Shown in pieces: positions 22,601-34,297 of a stretch of 64,000 nucleotides of DNA (positions are counted from its first letter, which is position 1; the number at the start of each line of letters is the position of its first letter). The notes beneath the pieces were generated by a model that did no database searches, was not told where the DNA came from, and saw nothing but the letters and a program-made list of their open reading frames with translations. Both the position numbers and the translations under genes were made by a program. Location of the stretch: positions 31,014,062-31,078,061 of the forward strand of contig OX328128.1 in the NCBI GenBank assembly GCA_946811695.1, given 5' to 3'. The DNA comes from Gonocerus acuteangulatus (taxonomy: Eukaryota; Arthropoda; Insecta; Hemiptera; Coreidae).

Positions 22601-23474
22601 ACATAACGACAACACTATAACAGAACCTTACGCCATATCTAACTTACTAGGAAATCACTTTAGTAAAATTTCTAGTAGTGACAACTACACACAACAATTT
22701 TTAGAGCACAAAAGACAAACAGAAAGGACTACTATCTCAATATTACCATACTTTAAACATTCGCTAAATGACCCCTTTACACTAAACGAACTAAAATTAG
22801 CACTATCATCAGCCGGCAAAACATCTCCTGGCCTTGATAAGATTACATATGACATGCTACAAAATCTACCAGAGTGCGGTCTCTTGCTTCTTCTTGACCT
22901 ACTTAAGAAGGTTTACAAGAATGGTACCTATCCTCACTCCTGGAATGAAGCAGTTATAGTCCCAACACTCAAGCCCGGTAAAGACAAAAATTCTCCATCT
23001 TCTTATCGACCGATTTCATTAACAAGCACGGTCTGTAAGGTGGCAGAAAAAATAATCAATAAGAGATTGTTGTGGTTCCTAGAGAATGGAAACCATTTAT
23101 CTTCTCAGCAATGCGGCTTTCGAACAGAACATTCCACTATGCACCACTTGGCCACAATGGAAGCCGTAATCCTTAATTCTTTTCTTGAAAAAAAGTCTGT
23201 CTTAGCTGTATCCCTTGACCTAGAAAAGGCATATGATACAGTATGGAGACGACTTATATTCTCCATGTTAAACGAATGGGGTGTTCAGGGAAATATCATC
23301 ATGTTCTTGGACAGGTATTTAACCCAGCGAACATTCAGGGTGAAGATAGGTACATATTTATCTGACACGTTCCCACAAGAAAATGGAGTGCCTCAGGGAG
23401 GTGTACTGAGCACAACGTTGTTCAAAATTGCTGTGAATTCTATCATAAAATGTATCCCCAGGGAAGTTTCTTAA
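22590..23474 (+). pseudogene. LINE ORF2 part 2: reverse transcriptase, N-terminal half
   Basis: RT motifs in order: SSAGKTSPGLDKITYDML, then AVIVPTLKPGKD with SYRPISLTSTVCKV.EKI, then QCGFRTEHST, then AVSLDLEKAYDTVWR (motif A with the first catalytic Asp), then NGVPQGGVLS (motif B). The frame stops right after REVS because of a short duplication just before the YADD box (see findings). The family is certain from motif order; the element clade is inferred. Confidence 0.92.
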
Positions 23475-23477
23475 TGT

Positions 23478-24329
23478 ATGTATGCTGATGACCTTCTCCT
23501 TTACATCCCATACAAGAAACTGAATACTGCACAAACTTACATACAAAGCACAATTACCAACCTCGAAAACTGGTGCTCTAATACTGGTTTCAAATTTTCT
23601 CCGGACAAATCGTCCTATATCATTTTCTCCAGAAAGAGACTAAGAGAAACTGTCTTACTACGTTTAAATAACATGACAATTAACATGACAGACACCTTAA
23701 CATTTCTGGGACTCACGCTTGACCGACGACTAACATGGGTTCCCCATCTAAAAGAACTCCTTAACAAATGCAAGAAAAGCTTGAATTTGCTGAGGATTCT
23801 AAGTAACACAAAGTGGGGAGCTGCCAGATCATTAATGCTGACATTCTACCGAGCCTATACCAGATCTCTGCTGGATTACGGCTGTATAGTATATTCATCT
23901 GCCAGCCCAAGCACTTTAAAGCTACTCAACACAATACATCACTCAACACATGCTGTACATAGCATTTGTGTAGAAGCTGGAGAACCTCCACTGGAGTATA
24001 GACGGAAGTACTTGTGTATAAAATTTCTGTTAAAATCAAAAACCTTAAATACAGCCTGTACAAAATACTTTATGGACAGTTCTCTGATAAACAAATACAT
24101 ACAAAAAAATCCAAAACAGAAGCCACTACTCATAAGAAACATGAAACATCACAGTGATAGAGACGCACTACACACACCCACATACACAAACACACCGTTA
24201 AAATTCCCTCCTTGGAGCGTAAGAAACTACAAAATTGACTTAACACTAGCACAATTTAAAAAAAAATCATCCACTATCCAACAAAATTTACAAAACCATA
24301 TTTACCTCACTTTTGGCAGACAAACGTAA
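23478..24329 (+). pseudogene. LINE ORF2 part 3: RT catalytic box and thumb/linker
   Basis: Opens with MYADDLLLY, the RT catalytic YADD motif, followed by FSPDKSSYIIFSRKR and FLGLTLD (motif D/E region), RTRSLLDYG.IVY and a degenerate linker. It ends at 24327-24329; the RNase H frame overlaps from 24313, so another frame change occurred, possibly at the A9 run at 24258-24266. Confidence 0.9.
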
Positions 24330-25021
24330 CCATATCCACATCTACCCAGACGGATCGAAAACACCATCTGGAACTGCAGCAGCAGCCATTAACCAAAACC
24401 AAACACATTCAATCAAATTACATGACAACACAAGTATCTACACAGCCGAATTACACGCCATACACTTAGCCCTTACAAAACAACATAACACTGAAAACAC
24501 AAACATCCTCCTATGTACAGACTCACTCAGTTCTTTACGCTCCCTCGATAATATTTATACTAACCACCCAATAATTAAACAGATATACGAACAATTACAC
24601 AGACTCAGGAATCACACACACTATTATGGCTACCCGGACACGAGGATATCGGACTAAGTACATCAGTAGACAAACATGCAAAAGACACAACTAATAAACA
24701 GATCCTAGACATTGAAAACATAACGTTAGATGATTTAGTTCAAACATTACGCACACATATATTAAACGACTGGTTGCATCACTGGCTACAAACAAACAAC
24801 AAATTATCACAAATTAAGAACACAGTAAAAGCATGGAGTAACGAACAATACACCTTAACAAGAAGAGACCAAGTAGTACTGACCAGACTTCGCATTGGAC
24901 ACTCGTTGCTCACACATGATTACCTAATGGAGAAAAAAGACAAACCGATATGCAGAGTTTGTAACATAACATTGACCATTAAACATATACTCACTGAATG
25001 TAAAAGACGCACTAAATGTTA
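24313..25021 (+). pseudogene. LINE ORF2 part 4: RNase H and zinc knuckle
   Basis: IHIYPDGSK gives the first RNase H Asp, SIYTAELHAI the Glu and LLCTDSLSSL the second Asp. A frame change near 24620 then leads to LWLPGHEDI and SVDKHAKD, the last RNase H motif. The C-terminus reads RLRIGHSLLTHDYL and CRVCN....IKHILTEC, a CX2C-H-C knuckle, ending in an early stop at 25019-25021. Copies at 20630-21319 and 59087-59290 share this end. Confidence 0.88.
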
Positions 25022-25861
25022 AAGACTCACTGTCAAGAACTTCTTACAGAGGGTAGTCCATACATACACTCTATACTTCAATATTTAAAACACATAAACA
25101 TGTATCACAGAATCTGAAGAAACAAAAGAATTTTTTTTTCTTTTCTATTGTATAATTATTATTATTATTATTTTCTATTATGTAATTATTACCCAATTTT
25201 ACTTGGTCATTAATGGAAAACCACAACATGTAGCACCCATCATGACCTAATAAAAAATTGTAGTTATGTAAATATATTAACTATATTTCAAAAAGCAAGG
25301 CTCTAAATAATGTTTAGCACATAATTCTTAACACAAACCTCCTAACTTTTGTCGTATGCTCTTTTCAAACTTTTGTTGTATTTAGTACTATAAGTTACTT
25401 ATAATTGTGAACACCTAAATTTGTATTTTGTACTGTATCTTAAAAAAAAAAAAAAGAGCAAGTCGCCGTGGTTGCGAAGCTCGCAAAATAAATAAATAAA
25501 AAATGATTCCGCAAGGATTACAGCCGTCATAATCTCGACCAACGGGCTCATTCCAAAAACGACGATTGCCGCAAATACCTATATGAAACAGCCGGAGGAT
25601 CTAATTAAAAATGCCCAACAAGCGGTACTGCTTGATACCGCCAGAACGGTTCGGAAATTTTTAAATGAACACCCGTAAAAAAACAACAAAAAAATCAATA
25701 AAAAACAATTCTTTTGGTTGGCAACAGCCCCCGAATAATAATAAAATAAAAAACAAAACAATTCTCAGTGGATCGTTATAAATATACATAATATAAATCT
25801 TAATCATAATAAACAAAACAGTACATTAGATAAATTTGTGAAAATATAAATTACTTGCTAC

Positions 25862-26280
25862 TATTCAAAAAGCACAAATGATCTTATCATTAGAGCCTCC
25901 ATGGTGAAGCGGAAGAGCCTGAACATTGAGTCCTTATCCGAAGGTGAAAGAATCAGTGTGAGATTGTCTTCATCAACTTCTGGATGGATATCTTGAAAGT
26001 ATGTATTGCAGGCAGATCTGTAGATTGGGCATTCCAGGAGAAAATGGGCGAGTGTCTCGGGTTTCCGGAGACTGCATATAGTGCAATCTAGTCCGGTGTC
26101 GATCCTGTAAGAGGCGCCTTTAAGATAAAGCCTCAACTCCGAGTCCCTGGAGAGTCTGAGCTGCATGACGGCTCTCTTACATTCTATTGGTACCTCAGAC
26201 TTGATGTAATCCTCGCCATAACTAAGAGATCTTCGCTGACAACAACAGCTAACTTCAACAGATATGAGGTGGTACCACAT
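25862..26280 (-). pseudogene. LINE ORF2 C-terminal fragment, another family
   Basis: The minus-strand frame contains RAVMQLRLSRDSELRLYL and CTICSLRKPETLAHFLLEC, a CX2C-H-C knuckle with the ..E(T/S)L.H.L..C context seen at the C-terminus of R1/jockey-like ORF2 proteins. It stops at 25863-25865. The knuckle text differs from the 22070 family, so it is a separate LINE. The frame upstream of about 26280 has no likeness and is probably flank. Confidence 0.75.
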
Positions 26281-26399
26281 TAAATAAATGACAAGAAATC
26301 GACCAACCTTAAGGTTTTTCCATTTACACACTCCACACTGGTTTATGTATATAAAACCATTGGTTGTGCTCTCCATAGCACATGGAATTATGTTAGGTT

Positions 26400-27235
26400 G
26401 CAGGTTTCATAGTGGAGAAGAGGACGGGTTTTGAAGGGGAGAGGAGGGTAGGTGGATCAGGAACAGGCATAAATTTTGATTAGCGTACGTCACTATCTTG
26501 TTAGAGGTTCTGGAGGGAGGGGTGGACCATTGTAGACCGCTTAAACGGTCATTGTGCCCTTAGGGAGGATCAAAAAATATTTGAGCAGATGTGGCTGCGG
26601 CTACGAATCCAACCGCAGGCATCTGCTCGTCTTGCCGGTACTTCCATTCTGATCGGACTGTTTGCTCTATAGGGATGCCGCGGGTGTCGCCCAGGGGCGG
26701 GTCGAGGATTAACCTACGGAACTGTCATGATCAGAAGAAGTACCATGATACAAACAATCGTTGAGGGTCAGAAAAAAAAATAATATAATTTTAGATTAAT
26801 AGTCCAATAAACATTTTCTTCGAACGACTTTTCTTTACGAATTTTATCCATTAATTCTCAACTTTTTCCTAGAAAAACGAGAAATCGCACTTCTCCTAAC
26901 TATAGACAAACGCTGATCCAGGATCGAAGTTCTTCTTCGCCAATGACTCAAGCGTGTTGGGCATTAGACGTGTAGAAAAAGGGTAGCAAGACGCAGGTCA
27001 TACGGTTCAGTTTGCGTTTACTCTAAACTCGCTCTTCTCGCTACCCTACGACAAAGTTGAAAATTAACAAATAAAGTTCGATTGGGGGAATGTCGACGGA
27101 CACAAAATTCATTTGACCAAAGTCGTCGTGTAAAAAACGTCATTTGAGCAATTCATAATGTTTTTCTCTTCGGAATCGTTTAAATTTTTAGCTTAACAAA
27201 TGAATGTAACATTTTAAAAGACTTTATTTCATATA
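26400..27235. other. Non-coding, partly GC-rich
   Basis: 26400-26760 is unusually GC-rich for the window (GGAGGG and CGGG-type stretches) and could be the 5' continuation of the minus-strand LINE or single-copy DNA. No motif identified. Confidence 0.35.
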
Positions 27236-27239
27236 TGTT

Positions 27240-27500
27240 TGTTTGTCAGGTGCCTGTTTGTCTATTTATTTGTTTTTCTGTTTATCTGGTTCTCTGTTCC
27301 TTATAAAAATCCACATAGTATGACCGATTTTGACCAAACTTGTCACATAGGTAACCTTGATACAGGGATTGTCATAGGCTCGCTCAAAATTTTCTACCTG
27401 CTGTCTGTATGTTTGTTCCTTATACAAAATCACGTCAAAATCGGTCAAACGGACCGATTTTGACGTAACTTGGTTTACAAATCCACACTGGAGTAGCACG
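27240..27500 (-). repeat. Reverse-oriented GTCAAAATCGGTCAAACGG repeat
   Basis: Carries the complement of the 8380-8640 units: TTCCTTAT, ACCGATTTTGAC and a CATAGGC block, twice. A near-palindrome, GTCAAAATCGGTCAAACGG followed by ACCGATTTTGACG, lies at 27436-27466. Confidence 0.55.
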
Positions 27501-27784
27501 GGACGCCGGGGAACAGCTATTAATTAATAACAATAACGATTTCTTTGTACATAATGTTATAATTACTGAAATATGACCCTATTTAATCCACTTATTCGCT
27601 TATCAGAAGGAAGGTCAAAAAATTAAATAAGTGTTTTAATAAAAAATATACATTAATCCCAGACCTGCTACTTCCCTAATTTTTGTTCCTCATCTGGAGC
27701 TCGAATAGCGGTTCTCTTGCCTTCTGTGGCTGTATATATCTTTAATTTTAGCTCTTAAGGTGTGAAATTATTTGAGCTGGGATT

Positions 27785-27950
27785 AATAAACAATTTTTAA
27801 TGTAGATCGTATTTACGATACATTATTCAGAAATCCAGAACCAATAGTTTCGAAAAAAGACAAACGTTTGAGTAGCTGCGCTGCGTGTTGAGAAAGAACG
27901 CTCATTTCTGCGCCACTTATCTACAAATGACATCTCAATGCATGACATCA
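27785..27950. repeat. Dispersed repeat, copy 2 (pair with 7640-7879)
   Basis: Shares AATGTAGAT, GACAAACGTTTGAGTAGCT, AACGCTCATT and CTACAAATGACATCTCAATG with 7640-7879. Confidence 0.55.
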
Positions 27951-28797
27951 TGGAAAAAATCCATAATTCCTTATAGTGAAGGAATTGCGAAGATGTTAGT
28001 GGAATCCAGACTAAAGATGGAATTGCCTCGGATTGGTTCTTCGGAAGTTGAGGAAGATATAAAACAGAGTTAGAATAGCTTTATCCCCGGTCCGATCCAA
28101 TATAGTTTGGAGGCCGGCGATATGTTGACGACGAGAAGTACATAAATAGGATAACCTTCCAATTTTCCTTAGACCAATACCTCGGGAATAAAAAGGACCC
28201 AAGTCCGAACGTTAACCTACGCCAAATGACCAATTTAAAAGAGGATAACCCCCCACCCGAAGTAGAAAAGGCAATCCGAAGGACTGGCAAAGGCTAACCC
28301 TCTTCCTCGGTGACAAATTGTTATGGGAAATTGTATTTTAGCCGTCGGAGAGAGGGAAGTAGTTCTTTATTTGATGGCCTATCAGGATAGGGCACAGCTC
28401 CCAATCCTCCCAATGGTGTATTACCCTAGGCCATTACCCCTTTGATCATATTACCTCAGGAAGCCTTCCTTCTGGGTAACCACTCACATCCCTTCCTATT
28501 GGTAGAGAGGGTAGTTACTTCTCAAATTGCCTCTCATTTTTTCTCTCTTTCCCCCTTCTTCCTACTAGCATCCCCACTCCTCCCCCGGCCCAAGTTGGAC
28601 CATGTAATTACGGATAAGTTCGGCTAAAGTCCACTTCCAAGAAAATAATGACTTTTGTAAGAATTCTTCTATATTGCTTATATCAATGCTACTTTAATGG
28701 CCCTTTGAAGAATACTGCTATTTATTTTTTTCTTTATACAATATTTATTTAATGCTTACAATGTGTGAGTCCTAGAGTCACTTGATTTAACATCGTA

Positions 28798-29217
28798 ACA
28801 ATAATGCACTTCCTTTAATCCGGCACGTTCGGGATATGAACCATACCGGCTCATCAAATATTCCGGATTATCGGATGCATGTCTAAATAATGTATAGAGG
28901 TAAACGAAATTTAGACTATAAGACTAGTACATATTTAATGTAAAATGACTGAAATAAAATTGCACACTATAATTTTGCTACCTCAGTCGAAAGCTATATA
29001 CTGAGCAACAAGTATGTATTGGATGAGAGAGCGGGTTTCCGGGAGTTTTTCTACTACCCCGTCAGGCCTCACGGGTTTGTTGGGGCGGGGATTTTGTGAA
29101 ACTGATGTATAAGAACTGAAAAGGCGCACTTTTCATGTTTGGCCGTGACACCCCTGCCGTACCGGACTATAGGATGCGTGCCGGACCATAGGATGCCGGA
29201 TTAGAGGAAGTTTACTG
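28798..29217. mobile_element. Pogo-like MITE
   Basis: The right end reads GAGGAAGTTTACTG followed by TA (29218-29219), with TAATCCGGCATCCTATGGTC on its inverse. The left end after TA (28796-28797) is decayed but keeps CACTTCCTTTAATCCGGCAC. CAGTAAACTTCC-type ends with TA duplication match pogo/Tigger MITEs. No transposase. Confidence 0.6.
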
Positions 29218-29712
29218 TACCAATAAACCTAATACCTAAGGTATTTACAGTTTCTATATGGAATCAAAATAGTCCTACGATGCCAAATTACTATTGGTTA
29301 AACACGAGACTAGGACAATGAGCCAAAAAAAGTGTACCAACTCATATCTTAATAAAATATTAAATTATAATCTAATTTATTTACTTTTCGAAGCTAGGTG
29401 ATACAACTTTTGACAATTTTATTTGAATTAAATTAAATAAAATTCAAGTTGTGTATAATGTCAGGAGTGAGAGAACAGTCTATGTGTTTAAGTCTGAGCA
29501 TTTATTTAACCACTTCACCGCTACTACGTTACAGGGGCCGGCGAAAAAGTCGTTCTTCCAACGTTAATCCCCCACTGGTGCGGGCTGTACTTTAAGGCCT
29601 TATGTTCTCTCTTAAAACATAATTCTCGCGCTTTTCTTACTGATTGTTTTCAATCTACGGATATATATGTAGGAAATATATATAGGATATTTTATGTACA
29701 TATTGTATGTAT

Positions 29713-29767
<55 letters not shown>

Positions 29768-30380
29768 TACATATATATTAGCACTTCGCCCAGGGGGGGA
29801 AGCAGTACATCTTTCCAAAGAAATAAATAAGAAAAACTGGAATATATTGGGTCATCTTTCAAAACGCATTTTTTATTGTTTGTATGTTAAGGCAAGAAAA
29901 TGTGCCACTTTGGATCAATTTATGCGTTTGAATTCGTTGCTTCAATACGTTCGTTCTTGTCAGTTAATGGATACTGTTTCTGTACCTAGTTGTAGGCATT
30001 TCATTCTGCTGGTGAATCATTCCAGCAGGTTCTACCTGGATCCAGGTTTAGACTGGCGGTAGTGTATTGGGCCTATTTTACTCCTAAGCTTTTACGAACA
30101 ATTTCATTTTTCATGATTAGTTGTATTACTTTAATAATGAATTTAGGAGGTCTGTTGCTCATGAGAGCATTGAAAAAACGAAAAAGGATTTAAAGCTAAA
30201 GAGTAAGATGGAGTGTAGAGGGGATGAAAGGGTATAAGGGAGAGGATGAAGAGAGGTGGTGGGGGTGTACCATTAGCAGATCGGTTTAAAAGGCAATCCA
30301 GAGAGTGGAGAAGGACTGGGACTAGCTTCGGACTAGGATACAGCCTTTAAATCAATCTATGGACCCCTTTCCAATTAACT
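29218..30380. other. Non-coding, apparently single-copy
   Basis: Contains a TA/TG microsatellite at 29705-29763. The open frame at 29694-30062 includes translated TA repeat and has no family match. No gene supported. Confidence 0.4.
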
Positions 30381-30381
30381 C

Positions 30382-30433
<52 letters not shown>

Positions 30434-30434
30434 C

Positions 30435-30504
<70 letters not shown>

Positions 30505-30518
30505 TCTCTCTCTCACAC

Positions 30519-30565
<47 letters not shown>

Positions 30566-30600
30566 CCTCTTGCTTCTCAATCTCTCTCTCTTTCTCTCCC
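30381..30600. repeat. (CT)n microsatellite
   Basis: Over 200 bp of CT with a few CC, CA and TGC interruptions. Open frames on both strands are artefacts of the repeat. Confidence 0.97.
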
Positions 30601-30989
30601 AACAGTCCTCTGACGGAGCCCTTGAAATATATTCGGTATCAGAGTATTTCCCCAAAGGCGCGTCCCATGGGAAGTGGCTAAGATTGGATAGGGACGCGTC
30701 CTTCCCCCAAACACCTATCATACTTAGCCGGCGACCTCTTCCTTCAAGGTATTGGTCTTAGCGAGGACACATTTTTTTTTTCTATTTACACCAAATCGAT
30801 TTATTGGGTTACGATCTTATATGGACAAGTCACGATAAATGAATGTAACATCTACAAACCATCCATCCGCGGTGCGCGCAGTAAAAAGTGCATAGTGGAC
30901 AATATTTTCCTTAAAGACGACTGCTGCTTTAGATTTAGATTATCGGGTCTGTGGTTATGTTGCACCGTTCTCAACAAGACCACCCGACG

Positions 30990-31705
30990 CACAGTGGTCA
31001 AAAACCGCCCAAATGCGCTCAAAACTCAATAACATGTGATATTGTTGATTTAGAAACCTTAAATTAAATATTTCAAGTAGGACACGATTTTTCACTCGAA
31101 TCACTTTATACATTTTTTGCAGTCAACACTGACTTGAGTACTGCAAAAAAAATCCATCTTCGATTTGATTCGAATGTTTACATAGAGATAACGCGCGTCT
31201 GTCTTCCGAGTTCGTTCACTTTAGGCAAACTTATGCAGCCAATTTTGGTCTGGGCTCTTTCTATACATATCCACGGAAAAAGTAAGCCCGAAATTAGAGA
31301 GACGCAGAGAGACGCAAAAAGTATAAGACAAAACGAAATCTGATACGTGTATTTTTTTTACTTTTTAAGTATCCCCGTCCACGTCAACGATTCTAAAAAT
31401 AAAAAAAATATTTTTTTTGCCCTTCGAACATCCCATTAAAACAAAAAAAAAATGCGTCAACCTTATTGGTTTGAACAAGTAGAGTTGCAGGAACGATTTT
31501 GGTACATGAGGATTTGGGAATTTTCTTCGTTTCTTGTACTTCAGTGATTAACCACCGTCCTGCAGTCAACGGTGGGTGCCTAAAACTCAAGAAATGACAC
31601 TCTCAGGAGGTCTTTAACATATATATATTTAAGGCCAAAATGTTCGGAGAAAATACTTCAAAAAATCAAGTTTTGAGCGCTTTTTGACTATTTTTGACCA
31701 CTGTG
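30990..31705. mobile_element. Transib-like MITE
   Basis: Both ends begin CACAGTGGTCAAAAA in inverted orientation. The flanks are perfect 5-bp duplications CGACG (30985-30989, 31706-31710). Twenty-two bp inside each CACAGTG heptamer lies TCAAAACT, in both cases preceded by GCGC. CAC.GTG ends and 5-bp CGNCG duplications are established Transib features. The 716-bp interior has no transposase. It shares no inner sequence with the 10378 element, so it is a different family. Confidence 0.7.
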
Positions 31706-32105
31706 CGACGTCTCAGTCTTTTACAAGACCCTTGTCAGCAATAACCTCCTGAGTGTCTTTAGTCTCAGTTCAAGTATGCTCCTTGGATCCTTAATAAGGT
31801 CCGATCCAAAATGCAGGTATGTTTTGAATGCGGAAGATTATGATATGGAGCTTCATCGTCCTGAAAGAACACTTGGAAGCATGCGTTCCATTTTGCTGCT
31901 TAAGACTGCATAATATAAGTCTCTCTCTTGAAGAACTTATGAAATGTCCTATAGTACAGATGATGTCCCTATGTCATAAAGCAAGTGTCATTGGGTTGTA
32001 TATTGGAGTACGTACCAGATACCGTAAAATGGTGTTGAAAGCGTAAGATTAATGCTTTTTAGCGTTAATTGCGTTTAAAAAAAAACGGTGTTTTGGCCGG
32101 TTGAT

Positions 32106-32278
32106 ACTGCAGGTGAAAGAACTCGCCCTTTCGTTTGAGACAAAGTAATTTTGAATTAAATTTCATCAAAATCTTGCCATTTTTGAGCCTTGTGGAGAAA
32201 AGACAATTATTTATATTAATTACCCAATGAAATATTTGCATTTTTTTATATGTATGTTGTGAAAGTCTTTAAAAAATA
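32106..32278 (+). repeat. Outer arm next to TIR-minisatellite element 1
   Basis: ACTGCAGGTGAAAGAACTCG, then CCCTTTCGTT.GAGACAAAG, then TTTCATCAAAATC, and ending GTCTTTAAAAA. The same sequence in reverse lies at 39427-39602, on the right of element 2. The other sides of both elements lack it. Confidence 0.75.
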
Positions 32279-34295
32279 CCGCAAAATGGTGTCACATTAG
32301 TACAGTGCGGTGAAATTGGTACAAACCTACACTGCTTATACCGTTGTCTGACAGCGAACACACAAATACATACCTAGAGATATATTAGTCTTTTCTCGCT
32401 CTTCGGGAAAATACATACCTAGAGATATATTAGTCTTTTCTCGCTCTTCGGGAAAATACATACCTAGAGATATATTAGTCTTTTCTCGCTCTTCGGGAAA
32501 ATACATACCTAGGGATATATTAGTCTTTTCTCGCTCTTCGGGAAAATACTTACCTAGAGATATATTAGTCTTTTCTCGCTCTTCGGGAAAATACATACCT
32601 AGGGATATATTAGTCTTTTCTCGCTCTTCGGGAAAATACATACCTAGAGATATATTAGTCTTTTCTCGCTCTTCGGGAAAATACATACCTAGAGATATAT
32701 TAGTATTTTCTCGCTCTTCGGGAAAATACATACCTAGAGATATATTAGTCTTTTCTCGCTCTTCGGGAAAATACATACCTAGGGATATATTAGTCTTTTC
32801 TCGCTCTTCGGGAAAATACATACCTAGGGATATATTAGTCTTTTCTCGCTCTTCGGGAAAATACATACCTAGAGATATATTAGTCTTTTCTCGCTCTTCG
32901 GGAAAATACATACCTAGAGATATATTAGTCTTTTCTCGCTCTTCGGGAAAATACATACCTAGAGATATATTAGTCTTTTCTCGCTCTTCGGGAAAATACA
33001 TACCTAGGGATATATTAGTCTTTTCTCGCTCTTCGGGAAAATACATACCTAGGGATATATTAGTCTTTTCTCGCTCTTCGGGAAAATACATACCTAGAGA
33101 TATATTAGTCTTTTCTCGCTCTTCGGGAAAATACATACCTAGGGATATATTAGTCTTTTCTCGCTCTTCGGGAAAATACATACCTAGGGATATATTAGTC
33201 TTTTCTCGCTCTTCGGGAAAATACATACCTAGGGATATATTAGTCTTTTCTCGCTCTTCGGGAAAATACATACCTAGGGATATATTAGTCTTTTCTCGCT
33301 CTTCGGGAAAATACATACCTAGAGATATATTAGTCTTTTCTCGCTCTTCGGGAAAATACATACCTAGGGATATATTAGTCTTTTCTCGCTCTTCGGGAAA
33401 ATACATACCTAGAGATATATTAGTCTTTTCTCGCTCTTCGGGAAAATACTTACCTAGAGATATATTAGTCTTTTCTCGCTCTTCGGGAAAATACATACCT
33501 AGGGATATATTAGTCTTTTCTCGCTCTTCGGGAAAATACATACCTAGAGATATATTAGTCTTTTCTCGCTCTTCGGGAAAATACTTACCTAGAGATATAT
33601 TAGTCTTTTCTCGCTCTTCGGGAAAATACATACCTAGGGATATATTAGTCTTTTCTCGCTCTTCGGGAAAATACATACCTAGAGATATATTAGTCTTTTC
33701 TCGCTCTTCGGGAAAATACATACCTAGAGATATATTAGTCTTTTCTCGCTCTTCGGGAAAATACATACCTAGGGATATATTAGTCTTTTCTCGCTCTTCG
33801 GGAAAATACATACCTAGGGATATATTAGTCTTTTCTCGCTCTTCGGGAAAATACATACCTAGAGATATATTAGTCTTTTCTCGCTCTTCGGGAAAATACA
33901 TACCTAGAGATATATTAGTATTTTCTCGCTCTTCGGGAAAATACATACCTAGAGATATATTAGTCTTTTCTCGCTCTTCGGGAAAATACATACCTAGAGA
34001 TATATTAGTCTTTTCTCGCTCTTCGGGAAAATACATACCTAGAGATATATTAGTCTTTTCTCGCTCTTCGGGAAAATACATACCTAGAGATATATTAGTC
34101 TTTTCTCGCTCTTCGGGAAAATACATACCTAGAGATATATTAGTCTTTTCTCGCTCTTCGGGAAAATACTTACCTAGAGATATATTAGTCTTTTCTCGCT
34201 CTTCGGGAAAATGGTATCATTTAAATGAAAATATCCTAGCAGTATAGGTACGTACCAATTTCACCACACTTTACTAGAGTGACTCCATTTTAAGG
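32279..34295. mobile_element. TIR-minisatellite element 1
   Basis: The left end reads CCGCAAAATGGTGTCAC, then TTAGTACAGTGCGGTGAAAT, then TGGTAC and ACCTACACTGC. The right end is its inverse with changes, for an inverted repeat of about 60 bp. TA flanks both sides (32277-32278, 34296-34297). A 45-bp minisatellite of 41 units fills nearly all the space between. Two relatives are at 36433-37281 and 38778-39424. No transposase; superfamily unknown, TA duplication suggests but does not prove Tc1/mariner-type mobilisation. Confidence 0.8.
32366..34210. repeat. 45-bp minisatellite, 41 units
   Basis: Exact 45-bp period, 1,845 bp, no length variants. On the minus strand it forms a single open frame of 15-residue units (MYFPEEREKTNISLG), about 596 codons after the first Met, ending in the flank at 32336. 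Varying sites are G/A in CTAG(A/G)GATAT (15 of 41 carry G), ACAT/ACTT (4 units) and GTC/GTA (2 units). The open frame follows from a period divisible by three; no promoter, splice site or unique coding flank supports a gene. Confidence 0.97.
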
Positions 34296-34297
34296 TA

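Larger units (their letters stand above)
22070..25503 (+). mobile_element. 5'-truncated LINE with EN-RT-RNase H remnants
   Basis: Perfect 12-bp target-site duplication TGATTCCGCAAG at 22058-22069 and 25504-25515. The element starts inside the endonuclease, carries reverse transcriptase, RNase H and a C-terminal zinc knuckle in order, and ends with an A-rich AAATAAATAAATAAAAAA tail. The combination of an AP-like endonuclease (SDH), RT and RNase H is found in the I/R1/LOA-type group of non-LTR retrotransposons. Several frameshifts make it inactive, but protein-level preservation is good, so insertion is fairly young. Confidence 0.92.
21993..25678 (+). pseudogene. LINE ORF C-terminus interrupted by a second LINE
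   Basis: Two exon-like pieces, 21993-22069 and 25504-25678, are continuous once the inserted LINE and one target-site copy are removed. The joined frame has about 80 codons: YAEKLRKYQELAIELKDLY, then IISTNGLIPK, then LLDTARTVRKFLNEHP and a stop (25676-25678). The pattern, a KY.EL...L..LWK-like start and a VLL.TAR..RK end, is the C-terminal tail of a widespread LINE ORF2 type in invertebrates. The 3' UTR runs to about 25755 with an AATAATAATAAAAT tail. Not a host gene. Confidence 0.8.

Noticed and set aside
22070..25021. Host reverse transcriptase or RNase H gene
   Set aside because: Target-site duplications and the A-rich tail identify a LINE, with several frameshifts.
25862..26376. 171-codon minus frame as a gene
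   Set aside because: The C-terminal knuckle is that of LINE ORF2, and the N-terminal third has no likeness to anything.
30359..30613. SLSLSL-rich membrane protein
   Set aside because: Translation of the (CT)n tract.
32336..34126. 596-codon open frame as a repeat-protein gene
   Set aside because: It follows entirely from the 45-bp period. It starts and ends in transposon TIR flank, and has no unique coding sequence, signal peptide or splice context.
32366..34210. CRISPR-like array
   Set aside because: There are no unique spacers between repeats, units are head-to-tail, no cas genes are present, and the DNA is clearly eukaryotic.
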